This document shows positions 1 to 15,000 of a stretch of DNA of 64,000 nucleotides, piece by piece. Source of the DNA: Sitta carolinensis (taxonomy: Eukaryota; Chordata; Aves; Passeriformes; Sittidae); contig CM063298.1 of assembly GCA_032173965.1 (NCBI GenBank), positions 6,803,001 through 6,867,000 on the forward strand, given 5' to 3'. Position 1 is the first letter of the stretch; every line of letters starts with the position of its first letter. The notes under the pieces were generated by a model. That model ran no database searches and was not told where the DNA came from. It worked only from the letters and a program-made list of their open reading frames with translations. Position numbers and translations under genes: made by a program.

Positions 1-72
1 CACGAAATGCAGGAATAGCTGTAATGAAGCAGCACGCAGTCCTTAGATCCTCAGTAGAGGTAAGTGCTCTCT

Positions 73-3000
73 TTAGACCCGCTGAATTTCAAACAGCTTA
101 ACATCTGTGTCATACCAGATTGGGGGATCCACATTCCTGAGAGAGAAAGACAAGAGACACTTTACTCCCTCTGGCCAGTTACACAGAATTCAAATCTCAC
201 AGCCACGATTACAGGAGCTGGCTGCACAGCATGCCTTCAGCTTTGCACAAATGGAAATCACTGGTTGAAAGACAATACTCTTACAGGGATGACAGTATCT
301 ACAACATCCCACAAAGCCAGAGCTTTGCATAAAATCTCTGCACCAGACGCTCTGGGCAGCTTTTCTATTTCCTGCTGCTGCCAGTTCCCAAACAAGCAGC
401 ACTCCCAGAACAACCCCCTTCATGTCACCCACTCAAAGTTTTGGAGCAGCTGATTCACCCCAGTCTCTTCTAAGGGAACAACATCTTTCTCTCATGTAAA
501 TATGAGATATTTACAGTGATGAGTGCATGCAATTCTCTCTGTAGGCCTCCCAAAGGACTGGACAAAACCAAGCCAGGCTGCACCCAGCTGGTTTACCTCA
601 AATAAATAACTCCCCACATGTAGGTGCGGAACCACATGGCAATGCCCGAGTTTGCCTGGTACTTGCGGATGAGGATGGGGTGAGGCACTGGTAGCAGCCC
701 CACCAAGGTGCCATGCTGCAGGAACTTGAGGATCTCTGACTCATCCGTGAGACCCCTGCCAAGACACAGACCAGGATCCTCGTTAGCATGTCCCACAGAC
801 ACCTCCTAAACTGCTGCAGCATGAAGGATCAGCCTAAACAAACAAGATACTGAGCCATGACCAAGGAGAACACACTCCCTCTCCTCTATAAACAGAGTAG
901 AGAAGGGATCAGACAAACAAGATGTTTGGCAAGGAAATTAACAACTCTGCTGAGCCCAGGATGCTTTCAATTAAACTTTACAAGGTTTCCCTACGGGCCC
1001 TCCAAACTCAGCCAACCTCATATTGTTCCCTAAACACCACACAGCCCTTCCTCTCCAAAAATCTCTTTACTTGTCAATGCAGATCTTCTCCACCTGAGGC
1101 ACCAGCACCTGTAAGAGCCGCATGATTGTCTGCAGGGGAAGCTTTGACTTCCAAGACATCACCTGTAGGTAGGAAAACAGCAGGGAAATCAGTGTGCTGC
1201 ATTAGCAGGTTTTTACAGCTGTCTCCATAATCTCTGCAACAAATGAAGTTTACAATAATCACAAAGCTGGTGGGTGAACTGAGTGCACAGGAGCAATACA
1301 ATAAATCCTGGAGCACTAGAATTATGAGACATGCAATGAGATCAGTGGGGCATTGGATTGAAACAGGTAAATAAAATACTTCTTTGCAGATGTCAGTAAA
1401 TTAAAGTTCAGGAGCTTTGACCTCAAGTGCCTGTGAGAACCTCTGATGGCAGGGAAGGGGTGGGGAGTGTGACGCATTTCTGCCACAACTCTTTCTCATT
1501 ATTTATTTCTTCTGTCCAGATGCCCTTACCCAGTCAGGAGTTGGAGTCCACTGTCCACTTGAGGATGCACTAGAGAGACGTCTTCGATCCCGACGGGAAT
1601 GTGATACCTCCTATCAATAAACATTATTTTTAACAAATAAAAACAAACAAATGCAAATCACACTTAAGAGTAAGAAATACAATCCATTTTCTGCTGCTAT
1701 TCTCCCCAGATTTTCTAGACCACTACTGGGAAAGACAGCTTAGCCTGTCCCTAGAACATGTCAAACCCACCCATTCATTCACCAAACTCATGTGCTCTGA
1801 CCCAGAGAGTGGCAATATTTGATGACGTTGGAGGACCCTGTGGAAGGTAACAGTTCCAGGCACCACTGTTGGCACCCTGCTGGAACAATCCACAGTGAGA
1901 GTTAAAACGGGACTGACAAGAGACTGTTCAGGCATGTTTCTTTCTTTTGGCCCAGAGATTAAATAGCTAAGGACCACATATTTTTCAGCCTTTGTCTACT
2001 GAGTATCTCCGGGATTTTTTGTGTCCATTCTGAAATATCTTAAAGAGCATTTTTCCAAGGATTGGCTCCCAGCAACTCCTATCTAATAACTCATGCCTCT
2101 TGAGGAATGACACACTCAATCTGGCTTTCCATATTCACGGTGCGAAAGAGGGAAGGAAATAACCCTCTAAAATCAGTCAATCTCTGAATAAGGTGACAAC
2201 AGAGAGGCTTTTTCCGTTAGCAATGCTCCCTGACCATTTACTGCTACAGCCTAGAGCTGACTTTTCTAAAAAAGAATGGGCACAGAACTTCCTTCCAACA
2301 GCCATCCTGCACCTCCACATGCATGGATTCATTCGCTCTTCACAACCAGAAACAGCCAGCTTGAGGTAGAGCTGTGCCAGGCTTTTCTGGCTGGAGAACA
2401 GCTTGAGCCAGATGCTGTACACAGATGGAATGACCCATGACTGTGTTTCATGGGCTACAGGAAGAAGAAAACCTTCCACAAGTTCTCAGTCAAGACTCAT
2501 TTAATGACAACATAATTAATTGCATGCTTAGGATATCCTGCTGTCCACAGACCTTTGCCTGGTACCAGGCAAGGCCAGCAAGGGTGAGTAAAATTGGTCC
2601 TGGAGTATCTGGGAATTCTGTACATTCCAATTTATTCAAAGCCACTCTGAGGGCAGCACCTGAGCCCAGTCTGTGAACACATTGTTCACAGCATCAGCTA
2701 GCTAAAAGACTATGGTAGAGCTCGTCACCCAAAGGAGATGAAAAAGAAGGAGCAATAAGAACCTGAGTTGAAAACATCAGGATCAGGAGGTTTCATGGAC
2801 ATCCTCTGGCAACTCTATACTCACTGCCCTGTCATAGTCTTCATGTTGGAGAAAGTTCACTCAAGTGCCCCAGCTCTTGTGGCATAGCTCAAACATGAAA
2901 CACCCAAGGTGACACAACGCTGTGTCCCAGCACTCTGCACGTGTGCACACTGCCTTTAGTGCAATGCCTTTCTTCAACAGGCCAACAGAACTCTTCTTCT

Positions 3001-6000
3001 AACCCCTCATTTTTGTTCACTTCACACCCAGACCTTCCCTGCACATCAGTGTCTGGCCTTACCCCACTCCAGGGCTCCCCATCACTCAGAGCTGCAGGTG
3101 GGTTTCCCTCTGGTGACAGCTGGGAAGCCTCAGGCTCCAATGAACGCATGGTCCCATCCTCTGACACCTGGGACTTCTCTGTAAGCTTGTCAATCCCTGT
3201 GCTCAAAAGAAGAAAAGCTCAGAAACACAAGTTAATTAACTATGTTTAAAAGCGAGGGCTCTTCTCTGCCCCACTATGTGTCTCTGCTGATACTGGAAAA
3301 GCACCCCTTTCAACAGGAGAAGCAAGATTTAACTTTGATTTCGCAACCCCAAATTAGTTTTTCTCTGTGAAAATGCTCCTTGATGAGGACAAACACAGGT
3401 TCACATGGATAGAATTAACCTGAGACAACAGGTCAAGATTAGGACAAATGGTCACGTGGACACTAAGACTGAGAGGACAGAAACTCAAGGCAGTTTGTTT
3501 GTGATCAGATTGGACCAACTGATCTGAAACTCAGACTGAAAGGCAGTTAAGTTATTCACAAATGTAAACTCTTGATCTCTCCACACCCAGTGAAAGGGTG
3601 AGTCCACGCTGTATCTCACAGAGAAAATAAACCTCTCTCCTGTCGCAAAGGTAAACTAAAGCTCACCTGGAGTAGCCACCAGACTGGTCTTCAGCGTCCC
3701 TGGTTCAGCAGGGGCAGCAGGACGTGACCCTTCCATGGAGACTCCATCCTGGGAGTTCGTGCGAGAAATGGGTTCAGAGGTTTTCTTCTTGCGCTGCAGC
3801 CCCTTCTGGATGGACTGGGAGTCTGTGGGCAGGTTGGCCAGCTGGTGAAAGACATTCCGCTTGCGGATAACAGCATAGACCAAATTGGAGTTCCCTGGGA
3901 ATCACAGCAAAAAAATGAGCAGAGAAGCAAAGCTCAAAGAGCTCTGCCAATCCAGCACAGCTCGCTGGGTACACAAAGCCTGACTGCTCCCACCCACACA
4001 GGCAGTAGCACAGGGAAGAAAGAGCAGAGCTCAATATCCTTTTATCCATTACAAAGCAGTACAGAATATTCAGTTAAATCCTTCCTAGGCTGGAAAGCTG
4101 ACAAGAAATGGCTTGGTGAGAGATACTCAAACAGCTGAGAAGAAAAAGGACAGTTTAAACCACATATGAGCATCTATTTTGGAAGAAAAATCTACTATCC
4201 AAGGTTTAACATTTTTCCATCTTCAAAAGAAATCACAAAACAAATCAGGGCATTTAATTTGAGGAGACACAGGCTTGAAATAGCAAAGTCAAAAGGCCAG
4301 AATTCTTACTGCCTGCAAGATGGCACAAAACAGAATGAAACCATCCTCTAATATAAAACACAAATTACACCCACAAAGGCTGGTTTTGAATATGGCAATT
4401 GCCACATGCAAGATTCCCATCAGGGAAGCAGAATGGTCATTCCTGATTTGCAAGTTTAAAGCACAACACTGAATTTTGACCAGGTTTAGGGACTTTACTT
4501 TATTATTTATTAGGTAAAAAACTGCCATGCTGTTAAAGGGAAAACATAAGGCATTTCCTGGAATGTAGTAAATATCAGAACTTTCTTTGGATGAGGCGGT
4601 TTGGTCTTCAGCCCCAGAGAGCTGCCAAAGCAGAACTGAGAGGCGCTTGAAAGTTGTTTTGTCCCATCACCTACACTGCTGAGCAACATGAGCAATTTCA
4701 CAGCAACATCCAGCCAGCCATAACGTACTTGTTACATGCTCACTTTACGTTTCTTTTCCTCTCTGTGCATCTCACCTTCTGCAGGAGGGTTAAGGTTATG
4801 CTGATAATTAGCTGCCACCTCATTTTGCTCTAACCAAATTTGCCTGGGCCAGAACCCAATACTGATTATCTACTAACCCAACTTCTCAGTCCTATGTAGT
4901 TCATTTCTACACTTCTCACCTCCTCTCATCTCCTTGGACTTCCTCTGAACTTCCATCTGACATTCTCTTGGACTAAACTAGTACAAACCCAGTAAATAAA
5001 GCAGTCTATTACCATCAAACTGGTACTGAATGATGTTGTTGAAAACTTCCAGCAAGAAGAAAATAAGATGGTGGTTCTGGACAGCAGAAAATAGGAACCA
5101 GGTGGTGGAAAAAGCCTCCAAGAGATGCAGTAACTTGTTAGCAGCTACCATGGAGAGAGACTTCAGGTATGGAGACACTGTGAAAGGCAAACAAATGAAA
5201 ACTGGAGGAAGAAACAAGGTGTATTTATTCTCAAAAATACACGACTAAAAATGTTGCTTTTATGACCTTCCCACCCTTGCACTTCTGAGAAAGCCTCATG
5301 GAATAGCTGAGCCAAACAGTTCCACAGAAACATTTTCAAATATAAAGCAAATGAAACAGAGATATTTCCTAGTAAAAGGAGGCATAACTGCTTTTAGAGG
5401 GTTTTGTTTAGTCTTACACTAATAACAGCACTTCTGCTGTGCCTCCTGAAAAGCTTCACAACTGGAGCCACCTGGGCATTCACCAAGTCCAAGGGAAGCA
5501 TCGCCACCGTGAGGAAGTGGCACTCATTGCTGGAAAGGGACAGTACTGCTAACTACCCTCACCAGGCCTGCTGGCAAATGTCCTGTTGCCATCCCAAGGT
5601 TCTGCTGTCCTCCACTCTGCCCCATCTGACCATGCATGCAGATCTTATCTGCACTGGCCCCTGCAGCCCATGCTGGAAGGGATGAGTTTCCAGCAGCAGG
5701 CACTGTCCAGTGTTAGGGAACACAGGTAGGGGTACAGGGAAAAGGGAGTGAGAACACTGTGGGCTGTGGTTTCTCCCTACACAGTGCTCACCGTTCACAA
5801 CAATGGTGAGCAGGCAGTCAAAGAGGGGCTGCAGCCGCTGGTGCCCACTGGTGATGATCTTGTGAAAGACCTGTGGAAGGAAGGAGCTCTTGAGCAAGGC
5901 AGCACCTTACTGAAAGCACCCTCTCAACCAAAACCAGTGCCACCCCCACACTAATCGCTTCCTGACACCATTCCTTCCTAGGCAGGGCCCTACACACTCC

Positions 6001-9000
6001 ACAATTACACAGGTGAAGAAGGCTGCTCTCACTGCAGACTCCTGCTCCAGGAGTACAAGCTTTCATTTACAAGGAATCTTTTGGGAATGTGATTAGGGCT
6101 GTAAGAGCGCAAACAGAAACTGACTGTGAGCTGTTCTACAACGTTCAGGCAGCCTGGGACAAAACTAAACCACCAGGAAGTAAGAGACACCCTCACCTCC
6201 AATAGACTTTGAGTCCAAACCCTTACAATAGCCACTTGAAATGCCATAGAATTAATCATTTTACATTTGATTTTAGTGCAAACTTCTAACTCAAATGTTT
6301 GTCCTATTTTTAACTATATTCTCAGACATGGAAAGATTAAGGTGCCTTGTAACCAGTTCAGACATTTGCAATCTTGGCCTTCCCACCTTTAGCTGGAATG
6401 TCTGTAGAGAAGTCCTAAGCATAATTAAAACAAAGAGATGATCTGAGATTAACAGATTACAAGAGCAAAACACATAGTGTCATGAGCAGCTATGGTGGGC
6501 AGGATTCTTCCTACTCCTTTTAATAGATGTTCCTCTTTATCAGAAGCTGCAGAGAGATTCTTCTCTGGCAAATAAGAACACGACAGGAGGGAAGCACCTG
6601 AGGCTCGTACTGCAAAGCATACACTGCTCATAGGCAGTGTTGTGGAAAGAATGAAAGATCAATGAAACTTGCAGCAACCCAAAGCTGTAGGGCTGAGCTT
6701 GGTATCACTGTTGTCTCCATTGACAGATGTGTTCCACACACCTCTGGCTGCCTGGAACAGAACCAAATCTCCTGGCTTCCCTAATAACAACCAAGTCTAG
6801 TAGAGGGCATGAATCCCCCAACCCCTCATGACAGGAGTGCAGCACCATGAGGAGTCCTGTTCTTTGGGATCATATCATGCAGTTCGAATATGCACCCTGT
6901 CATATCACCTCAGGTTAACAGTGTGCATCCCACATACTTCCTAGCTGTTCAGTGGGCTTCCAGTCTAGGGAGGGCTAGGAGAACAAATATTGAAGGAGAA
7001 CAATTATTTGTGGAGCTAGGAGGGTTCAAGTGCTGGAGCTGTACTCACTATGATGAGCAGATCTGCATGTGTCCCTGTGAAGACAGGGATGTCCATAGGC
7101 ACTCGTACAGAATACGGCTTGTTCAGTCGCACCCCAAAGTTACGCTCCCCACTGAGAAGCAGGAGGATAAAGACCCCAATGTGCATCAAGCCCACTCGTG
7201 CTGCAAGGAGAAAAAAACCAACAGAAAAACATGTCACAGTGAGAGCAGTGGAATTCTGTGAGGGGCAGACAGGAGGGACTGTGGGACTGATAAAAAAACT
7301 GCAGACTAAACCATCCTGATAAGGGACATCCCACACAGAGATCCTTTCATTGTCAATACCAGTGTCCTTCCCAAGCACATCTGTATTAAGTCTTATCAGT
7401 GTTAAGTCTTGGATGCTTTTCTTCATTATGTTCTTAATGTAAACCCATCATTATAGTAGGGAAGATCTGACTACTTCTCTCCACTACACAATGACGGACT
7501 TATGCCTGATTTAGTCCCATGGCAAGAGCAGATTGCTCAGTTTTCCCTCTTCACTGGATCAGAGACACAATTTTCAACATGAGGACTCAAAATGTTAACA
7601 TATACTAAAAAGGTATCTCCCTTCTCTATATTACAGGATAGATCATGTCCTGCTTCTAGCCTCTTAAAAACAATAAAACCCAATTAACTGGACAACTCCA
7701 CTCCAGATCTGTAGAAGGTCAGGAACACGCACTCAAGATGCTGTCAAGTCCAAGGCAGGGAGAAAGCATCTCAAAAACATTCTAGCTCAACTGTCAAACA
7801 CAAATCATTACAAATATTGAAAATAACCAACTTACACTGGTCTGCTCTGGCATCATTGAGAAAATACAAGATTGGGACAAGAATGTCCAGAACATCACTG
7901 CTCTTCAGCACAAAGAAGAGGAATTTCTGGAAGAAAGGGGAGGATTTCAGACTATCATAAGCATATACCCTCCACCATCCACAGGACTCATGACAGACAG
8001 TCTCAAGCTAATCAGTCTCTCAAGAACATTTGAAAGGCAGGTGTATGCACTACCTCATCAACTCCAGTGTTATCTGTAGAGCTATTATAATACCTGCCAC
8101 AGAACCTGCTTCCAGCACAGACCTTCAGGAGCTGCAGCCCCTCTCCCAGGCTGTCCCTACAGCCAGACCCCCAGCATCAGTAGGGCTGATGACCACAGCA
8201 CCCCAGAGCCACTACCAACTACAGCACTTCACCAGAGCTTGGTCCAGCCAGAGCCACAACAGCCAAGCTGGGGTGAAGCTCAAAAAGAAGCAGATCCACA
8301 CCTTGTTGAAGTCACATAGTTTCCAGAAGAGGACAAGGAGTTCCTGATGGAATTGTATCTTCTTGGCAGAGTTTGGCAGGTAGGTCTGGACCAGCGGGTT
8401 TGATAACAAGCGAGCCACTCCTTTCAGGATGAACTGGAAATCCTGCCAACAGATCAGGAAAGAGACTGTGGTGGGCCCAGGGCTAATGCAATCAGCATGA
8501 AATCAGACAGGGAACAGTGAAGAATGGGAACATGTTACCTCTTCCCGGTGTATCCTTGAGAGGTAATTCACAAACAGATTGTCTTGTCCAGGAGGCTGCA
8601 TTCAAAGAAAAGGAGGGAAATGCTTACTGGCAACAAGGCAATTCAGGAAGTTCAAGTATAACCACCAAGGTCTCTCACTTCAGCTTTCTGCTCTGAACAG
8701 TCCAGCTTTAAATGCAAGGAGACAGAGCACTGCATGGAACAGTAAAGGCAGGGGCTTCTCACTTACATGCTCCTGATTTAAGTCAGCGACCAAAATCTAG
8801 TATTTTGGTCATGTACAGGTCTTTAGGGACTACAGGAGTGAAGCAGGATTGGAGCAGAGAGAGCAGACTGCAAGGGGAGTAGCAGTGCTGGGTTCTACAG
8901 CTCAACAGTCAATACAAGCTGGTGTGAGGAGGACCCCAGTGAATTCAGTAATATTCCAAAATACAGATTCCAGCATCACTCACATCCACATCATCCATGG

Positions 9001-12000
9001 CTGTGCCAGTGGTTGTGCCATCCACAGTGGGACTTGAACTGGTTGAGCTGTCATAGTCCAAGGTGACAATCAGCACTTGGGCCGCCACCTCCACCAGCGG
9101 CTCACGGTAGTCAGAGAAAAGCAGGTGATTGTAAGGAATCCCATAACCCACGGGGTCATAGGCACAGACGATGTTCAGGAGAGAGGTGAAGAGTGGGAGT
9201 GCATGTCTGAGGAGGAGAAAATGCTCTCAGAAGGCAGCAGCAAGAAACAAAAGGCACTGCCTTGGAGAGGGATAGGCATATCTCTCCCCAGGAGTCTGGG
9301 GCCACGAAAAAGACCAATCATCTTCTCTAACCTGTGACAGCAGTCTATGACTGAGCAGCCCAGACCCAAGAGCCAACATTCCAGCTCCCAGCTGGACTCC
9401 TGGACTACAGCTGAGAGGGGAGGGAAGGTGAAAAAGGCCACGTGGGCTCGTAGTGGAATCTTGCGCAAAATGTGAAAACGGGAAAGGAGCTCAAAGCTCT
9501 CTAGCCTCTGGAAAGACAAAACTATATGTCTTCAGCCTCCAGCCAGATTTGTAGTCCCCTACAGTGAGTGTCACCTGACGAGCTGGAAGTCCCAGAGGTA
9601 CAATGTCACTAGAGGGCGGCATTCATCCGCCATCAACACCACACCCCCTTCCCAAGGAACAGGTTTACAGCAGGGAACGGGACCTGCCATTTCCCACAGG
9701 GGAGGGTTCAGTCCTGCAGCAAACTCCAGTGGGAGTGCTCAGACTCTCCTTTTGCTGCTGAGGAATACTTCTCATTAAGCAGAATTACTAATGGGGTATA
9801 CTTGAGACAGGAACAAAGTAAAAGAACAGCTCTGGACGTTGGAAGTAACAAGGTCTATGGTTCCCCATTACCAAAACACTCAATGGAACAGATTTGAAGA
9901 TATTTCTCCCCCTGGCACCCAGGCCCCCACCCTTTACCCTCACCTGTTCTCTGTAGAGCAGAAAAACTGTACCCAAGGGTTGGTGTTGCTGCTGTCTGAG
10001 GTGGGAGGCAGGTACATGGCCTCAGAGAAACAGGTCAGAAGCAGCTTCAGCAGCTCTGTCCTGGAAGGAGAAGTAAAGGCCTGGAGCCATTCAGGAGCAA
10101 GGACTGGAAATAGGAGGCACAATCACCACAACAACACGTAAGGAAGGCTCAGTCCCATCTAGAAAGCCCTTCCCAGAAAGAGCTAAGCCCATTTCATTCC
10201 GTAAGCCATACTGCTGTCCATCACTGGCACAAAGCTAAGCAGAATCGTTGCCTTACAAAAAAGAAATCCAGTACAGAGCTCCTTGGCATTTCCAGAACAG
10301 CAGTGTTCACCCAGTTCCTGCTGCAGACAGTCCGACTCCCATCTTATAATATGAAAAGCTATTCAAAAGGTCAGCTCGGGTTTTTTTCTGTGTTGCCAGT
10401 CCTGTTACCTTGGAAAGGAGCAAGTAGAAAGCTCCTTGGGAATCATGGATACTTGTTGAGGCAAAAAGAGTTCATCTCCCCCAGATCTCCCTCTCCTGAG
10501 CCCAGTTTCTTTCCATTCTGCAGAAGTTCTTACCTATTCAAGTCATGGATGTAGTTGGGCTGTGGAGAATGAGCAAAGCCCACTCCCGCCTCCCAGATGT
10601 ACTCACAGCTGTCAATGGAGTGGATATCTTCTGCTGTGTCCTGTGGGAGAAATAAGAGGTGGAATCACAGAAGGCAGGAGCCAGATTGGCAGCAATGGTG
10701 ATATATCCAAAGCACTTCAGCCCCTCTCTCTAGAAAAAAAACAGCAGAGAAGCATCCAGGCAGTTGAACTATACAGAAGTTTCCACCCAGGCCTGAAAAA
10801 GCAGGTGCTGATGTCTTCAAAGAGCTCAGCCTTTGCAAGCAAGGGATAAAACACAGAGATACAAGTACTGTGCATGATGGAGGGAGCACACATTTCCAGC
10901 CATAATTTTAGGGCTGACTTCAGTGGGAATATGGGTCAGTCCTGTGTCTCCTTTTCCCATTCTCTCACAGTTCTTCCTCTTTACTCAGTGGTACTTCAGC
11001 CAACATTCACCATGACCTGTATCTCTGAGGCCACGTGCTGCTCTGCCATGAACATGAGGTGGTGGTACCCATCTCTGCTCTTAAGCTGCAGTCAGACCAA
11101 GCCCAGAGAGGGAAAGTCGACTCAGCAAAGACTACACAGGCTGCAGGCAGCAGATGGGCAGCCAGCAGCAAGGAACATAAATCATTCACAATCTCAGTGT
11201 CTAATTCCAGTTGCCCAGAACCCTGAAAAACCAGTCTGTCTGCTGCCAAGGGAAAAATCACAGGTGCAAGTGGTGGAGGGAGGCTCTCACAGGAAAATCC
11301 ATTGTCACCTGATTTGTGCAATCCATCTCAGGTGACAGCACTAGACAGCAAGTTCCATCTGTTTCAGCACCACTTACACACAGCACATGGACAGCTCTGA
11401 TCCAGCCTTGCTCCTTCAGCCCCAGGTGACAGATTTTGTCTCTCTTTCTAATACTCAGAAACCCCAAGTAATCAATTTTGTACTCAGATTTGTCAAGGAA
11501 TTTTGCAGCCATCAAACACACCATGACATGCACATTTTTAGTTCGTGTCACATCTATCTCAAATAGGAGTGCTGTTTTTTTGTTTATAGACTGAACCTAC
11601 AGAAAACACAAGAGTCACTGGCAGGGGGAAAGAAGGAGGGAGATGCATCACAATCTGTTCTCTGTTCTTAGCACACCTGGTAGGAGATCCCTGTTTCAGG
11701 AAACTCCTCTGAAGTACAGCTCACAAGGATCAGAATATATTTAAATGTCTTTGCTGCCACCATACAAAGAGGGAGAAGAGGTGGAAAGGCACAACAGAGG
11801 CCATCTACTCATTCAGAGCACGTGAGCAGGCAAACAGCTGCTTCCTGCCCTGGAGTGCACCAAACTGCCAGCGATAGGAACAAGGTGCTAAAGGTCTCTG
11901 CTCTGCTGGCAACAACAGAAGAGCAACTGTTTGCCAGCACAACCAGCTTTTCCTGAAGGGTGAGCTGTAGTGTGGAGTAGTTGCCAGCCTCTCCATTTGA

Positions 12001-15000
12001 GACTCATCCCCAGAACATCTGTTTTAGAAGGCACAAACACCACACCATGAACCCAAAATCATGATCAATATTACTGTGGGCTAAAGCTCAGGAAATATGT
12101 ATTTTCCTGCCTGCAGGCTTGCAGGAAGCTGCTGGGGTTTCCCAGAGCACTCCCCACCATGCAGCTAATCTGCCTCTATGCAGATAATCTCATGATTCAA
12201 CTTTCAACTCACCACCGTGCTCCTCCGGTGGCTCTGCACAGTGAAGTCGGGACAGAAGAGCAGATCTGTGACAGCAAGGAGCAATGACTCGGCCAGTGGT
12301 CGGGCGTTTTCATCATCTTCATCTCCCTGACGTGACAAACAGAAGAGCACTGTGAGTTCAGGGTGAGCAAAGAGCACACAGTAACACCAGAATGCCACAG
12401 CACAAGAAGATACACTCCCCAAAAACACACAGGGAGGCAAGACATGACACTGGAACAGGATAGAACAAAAGGAACAAAGGAACAAAAGCCCAGACAGTAC
12501 AGGAAAGAAATTTCCCCCCAGGATGGTGATGACTAAACAGGAACAAGCTCCTTAACGACAGCAAACTGAGCAGACAAAGGCCTGGAGATGTCAGGGAAAA
12601 AGAAGAGTAGCACTGGGTACACCTTGCCACATGGCTTGGCTTCTTGAAGACAAAAGGAAAGAGAAGCATTGACAGAGAAGAGGGTTTTACATTCATGAAG
12701 GAGGGTGATTTGGATGGTGCACAGAGACAGCAATAGGGAGAAGGCAACCAGCAGCAACAAGGTGTAAAAACCCCTCAAAGTTCTTCCTGCATGGGCTGTC
12801 CAGAACTAGAGGTGACAAAACAGAATGAGGATGTGTGCATCAGGCAAGGGGCTGCCTTAGCATGCCACGGCAGAGCGAGCACGACAGCAGAGAGGATTCT
12901 GCCATCTCCAGCATTCAAAGAAATCTCTCCAAGCACGCATGGCTACTCCTCTGCAGCCGTTGCCATGGGAAACCTTGCCAGATCCTGCCTGTCAAAGAGC
13001 ATCCTGCTTGGGAGGCCTTCCCACCACACACAGTGCTGGAGAGAAAGGCAGAGTGCAGGAATGGCAGGAGCTTATCTACCTCAGCAGGCCTCTGTCAGCC
13101 TGAGCACAACACACGGCTCTTCAATCACAGCAGGCAGCTATGGACATAGTGGTCTGTGTGGCTCTGAATCTGTTTTGGTGACAGCAGGGAGGAGACCACA
13201 AACAGAGCCTGGATGTAAGAACAGGCACAGAGAGGATGGATGGAGCCGGTGAAGTTGCTTTGACTTGCACTCAGAGCCAGAGTTGAAATGACAACAATTA
13301 GGATCCAAGGGGATTTCTTTTCCAAGAGTGATCTTTGTTAAGAGTATCTCAACTGCCAGAAAAAATGTCCCTGCAGGCTGCAGGTACCACCACATCCAAA
13401 ATGGCCACACACAACAAACCAGTAGATCTCAACACAATACAGGCTCCCAGAGAGGAGAGAGGAACCATGGCTCAAGGGAGCTCTGCCATTCCTCACTCCA
13501 TCATGAAGCAGGTGAAGGATAATCAAAAAGATATTTACTAAGAGTCAGGCATACCATCATCTTCAGTACCCACACAGAAATCAGCCACCAGACCACAAAG
13601 CTGTTGCCCCAGATTAGATGTGATCCCAGCTTCCCTAACATCTCAGGGCTGTATTTGTTATCCCACCCTTACAGGTTAAATGCAAGTGGTTAAATGACAG
13701 TACACTGAACCACAACAGCTCCACCCACACTCAGGAGGGTTCCCCAACACAGCACAGGTGGACTGGGATGGATCACCTTGGGGTGACCCCACCACTCTGA
13801 GGCTGAGAAACTCTCTTCTAGGTGCTGAACAAAGTGGAAAAACAGGAGTAACAGCAGCCTGGCTGGATCACAGCATCAGGCACCCCTGCATGTTCCTTCC
13901 GAAAACAAGTTCCTCCCTTGTTAAGCCTCTCCAGCACTCCCTGGCCCCTGCAGGGATGAAAGGAGGGATAACCACTACCCTCCCAATCACTCAAATCACA
14001 AAGCAGTACTAGTAGAGACTTCCCTTTTCACTACCCAGAACTTCCTTATGATGTGCCCTCAGGCAAAGCAGATTAGAGGTGAGAGGCAGAGACAGCAAGA
14101 GGTGCCAGTTTATACTGTACCAACCACTGACAACTCTTCATAACTGTCCCCAAAGACACTGCACTGCACTTAGAAGAACGACATTCTTCAGTACAGCCAC
14201 ACTGACCTGCAGACCAGAAACTCATAGGAGAGAGCTCTCTATGCACAGAGCAGCTGTTGAGGGAGCAAGCAGGCAAAACTCTTGGTATAACTCAGCTGTG
14301 CTCTCAGTGCTGCTAATCCTATTTGCAGAAGATCCTAAAGCACTTTCACCCCATTTGTCTGAGAGATGCAAAAGAGCACTATTGTGCTTGTTCCCCAGAC
14401 ATAGAAATGTGGGGAGGCTGAGATACTCCCCATGGTTATGCACGTCACTGACAGTGCCAGAAACAGAACCACTCTTTAACTGCTCTTGCTCAGTTGTGGG
14501 CTTCATCTCCCAGGTCAGGCCCTTGGCTAAAACTGTATCACTCAGCTCATAAGCAGGGTATTGAGTCATGATGCCAAGGGCTCCTCTGGCACTGTTCACT
14601 TTAAATGTGACACTGTAAAATCCGTGCAAACAACACCCTGTTGCATTTTGATTTGAAACTTAAACAAACTGTAATTAATGGAAGGAACAAGCACATTTCA
14701 GTCTAAGAAAGTCATACAGCCTTCAGTACACCTCTCATATTCATTAAGAGTCATACCTCCAGTTGTACTGGAGAAGCTCCTCCTCACGTATCAGTGCTCT
14801 CCTACAGCTACACATACAAGTGAAACATTCAGAAGATGCAGCAAAAACCAAAGGAAGGGAAAGAATTTAGAAAGCAACATCTAATTTCTGACCACATAGA
14901 AATAACTGGAATAAAGTTGCCCTCAAACACACATAGTGTCTCCTCACTGCAGCGTCCCCATCACACTCCAGGAAGAAAAATAAGGGACAAGAGACAGACC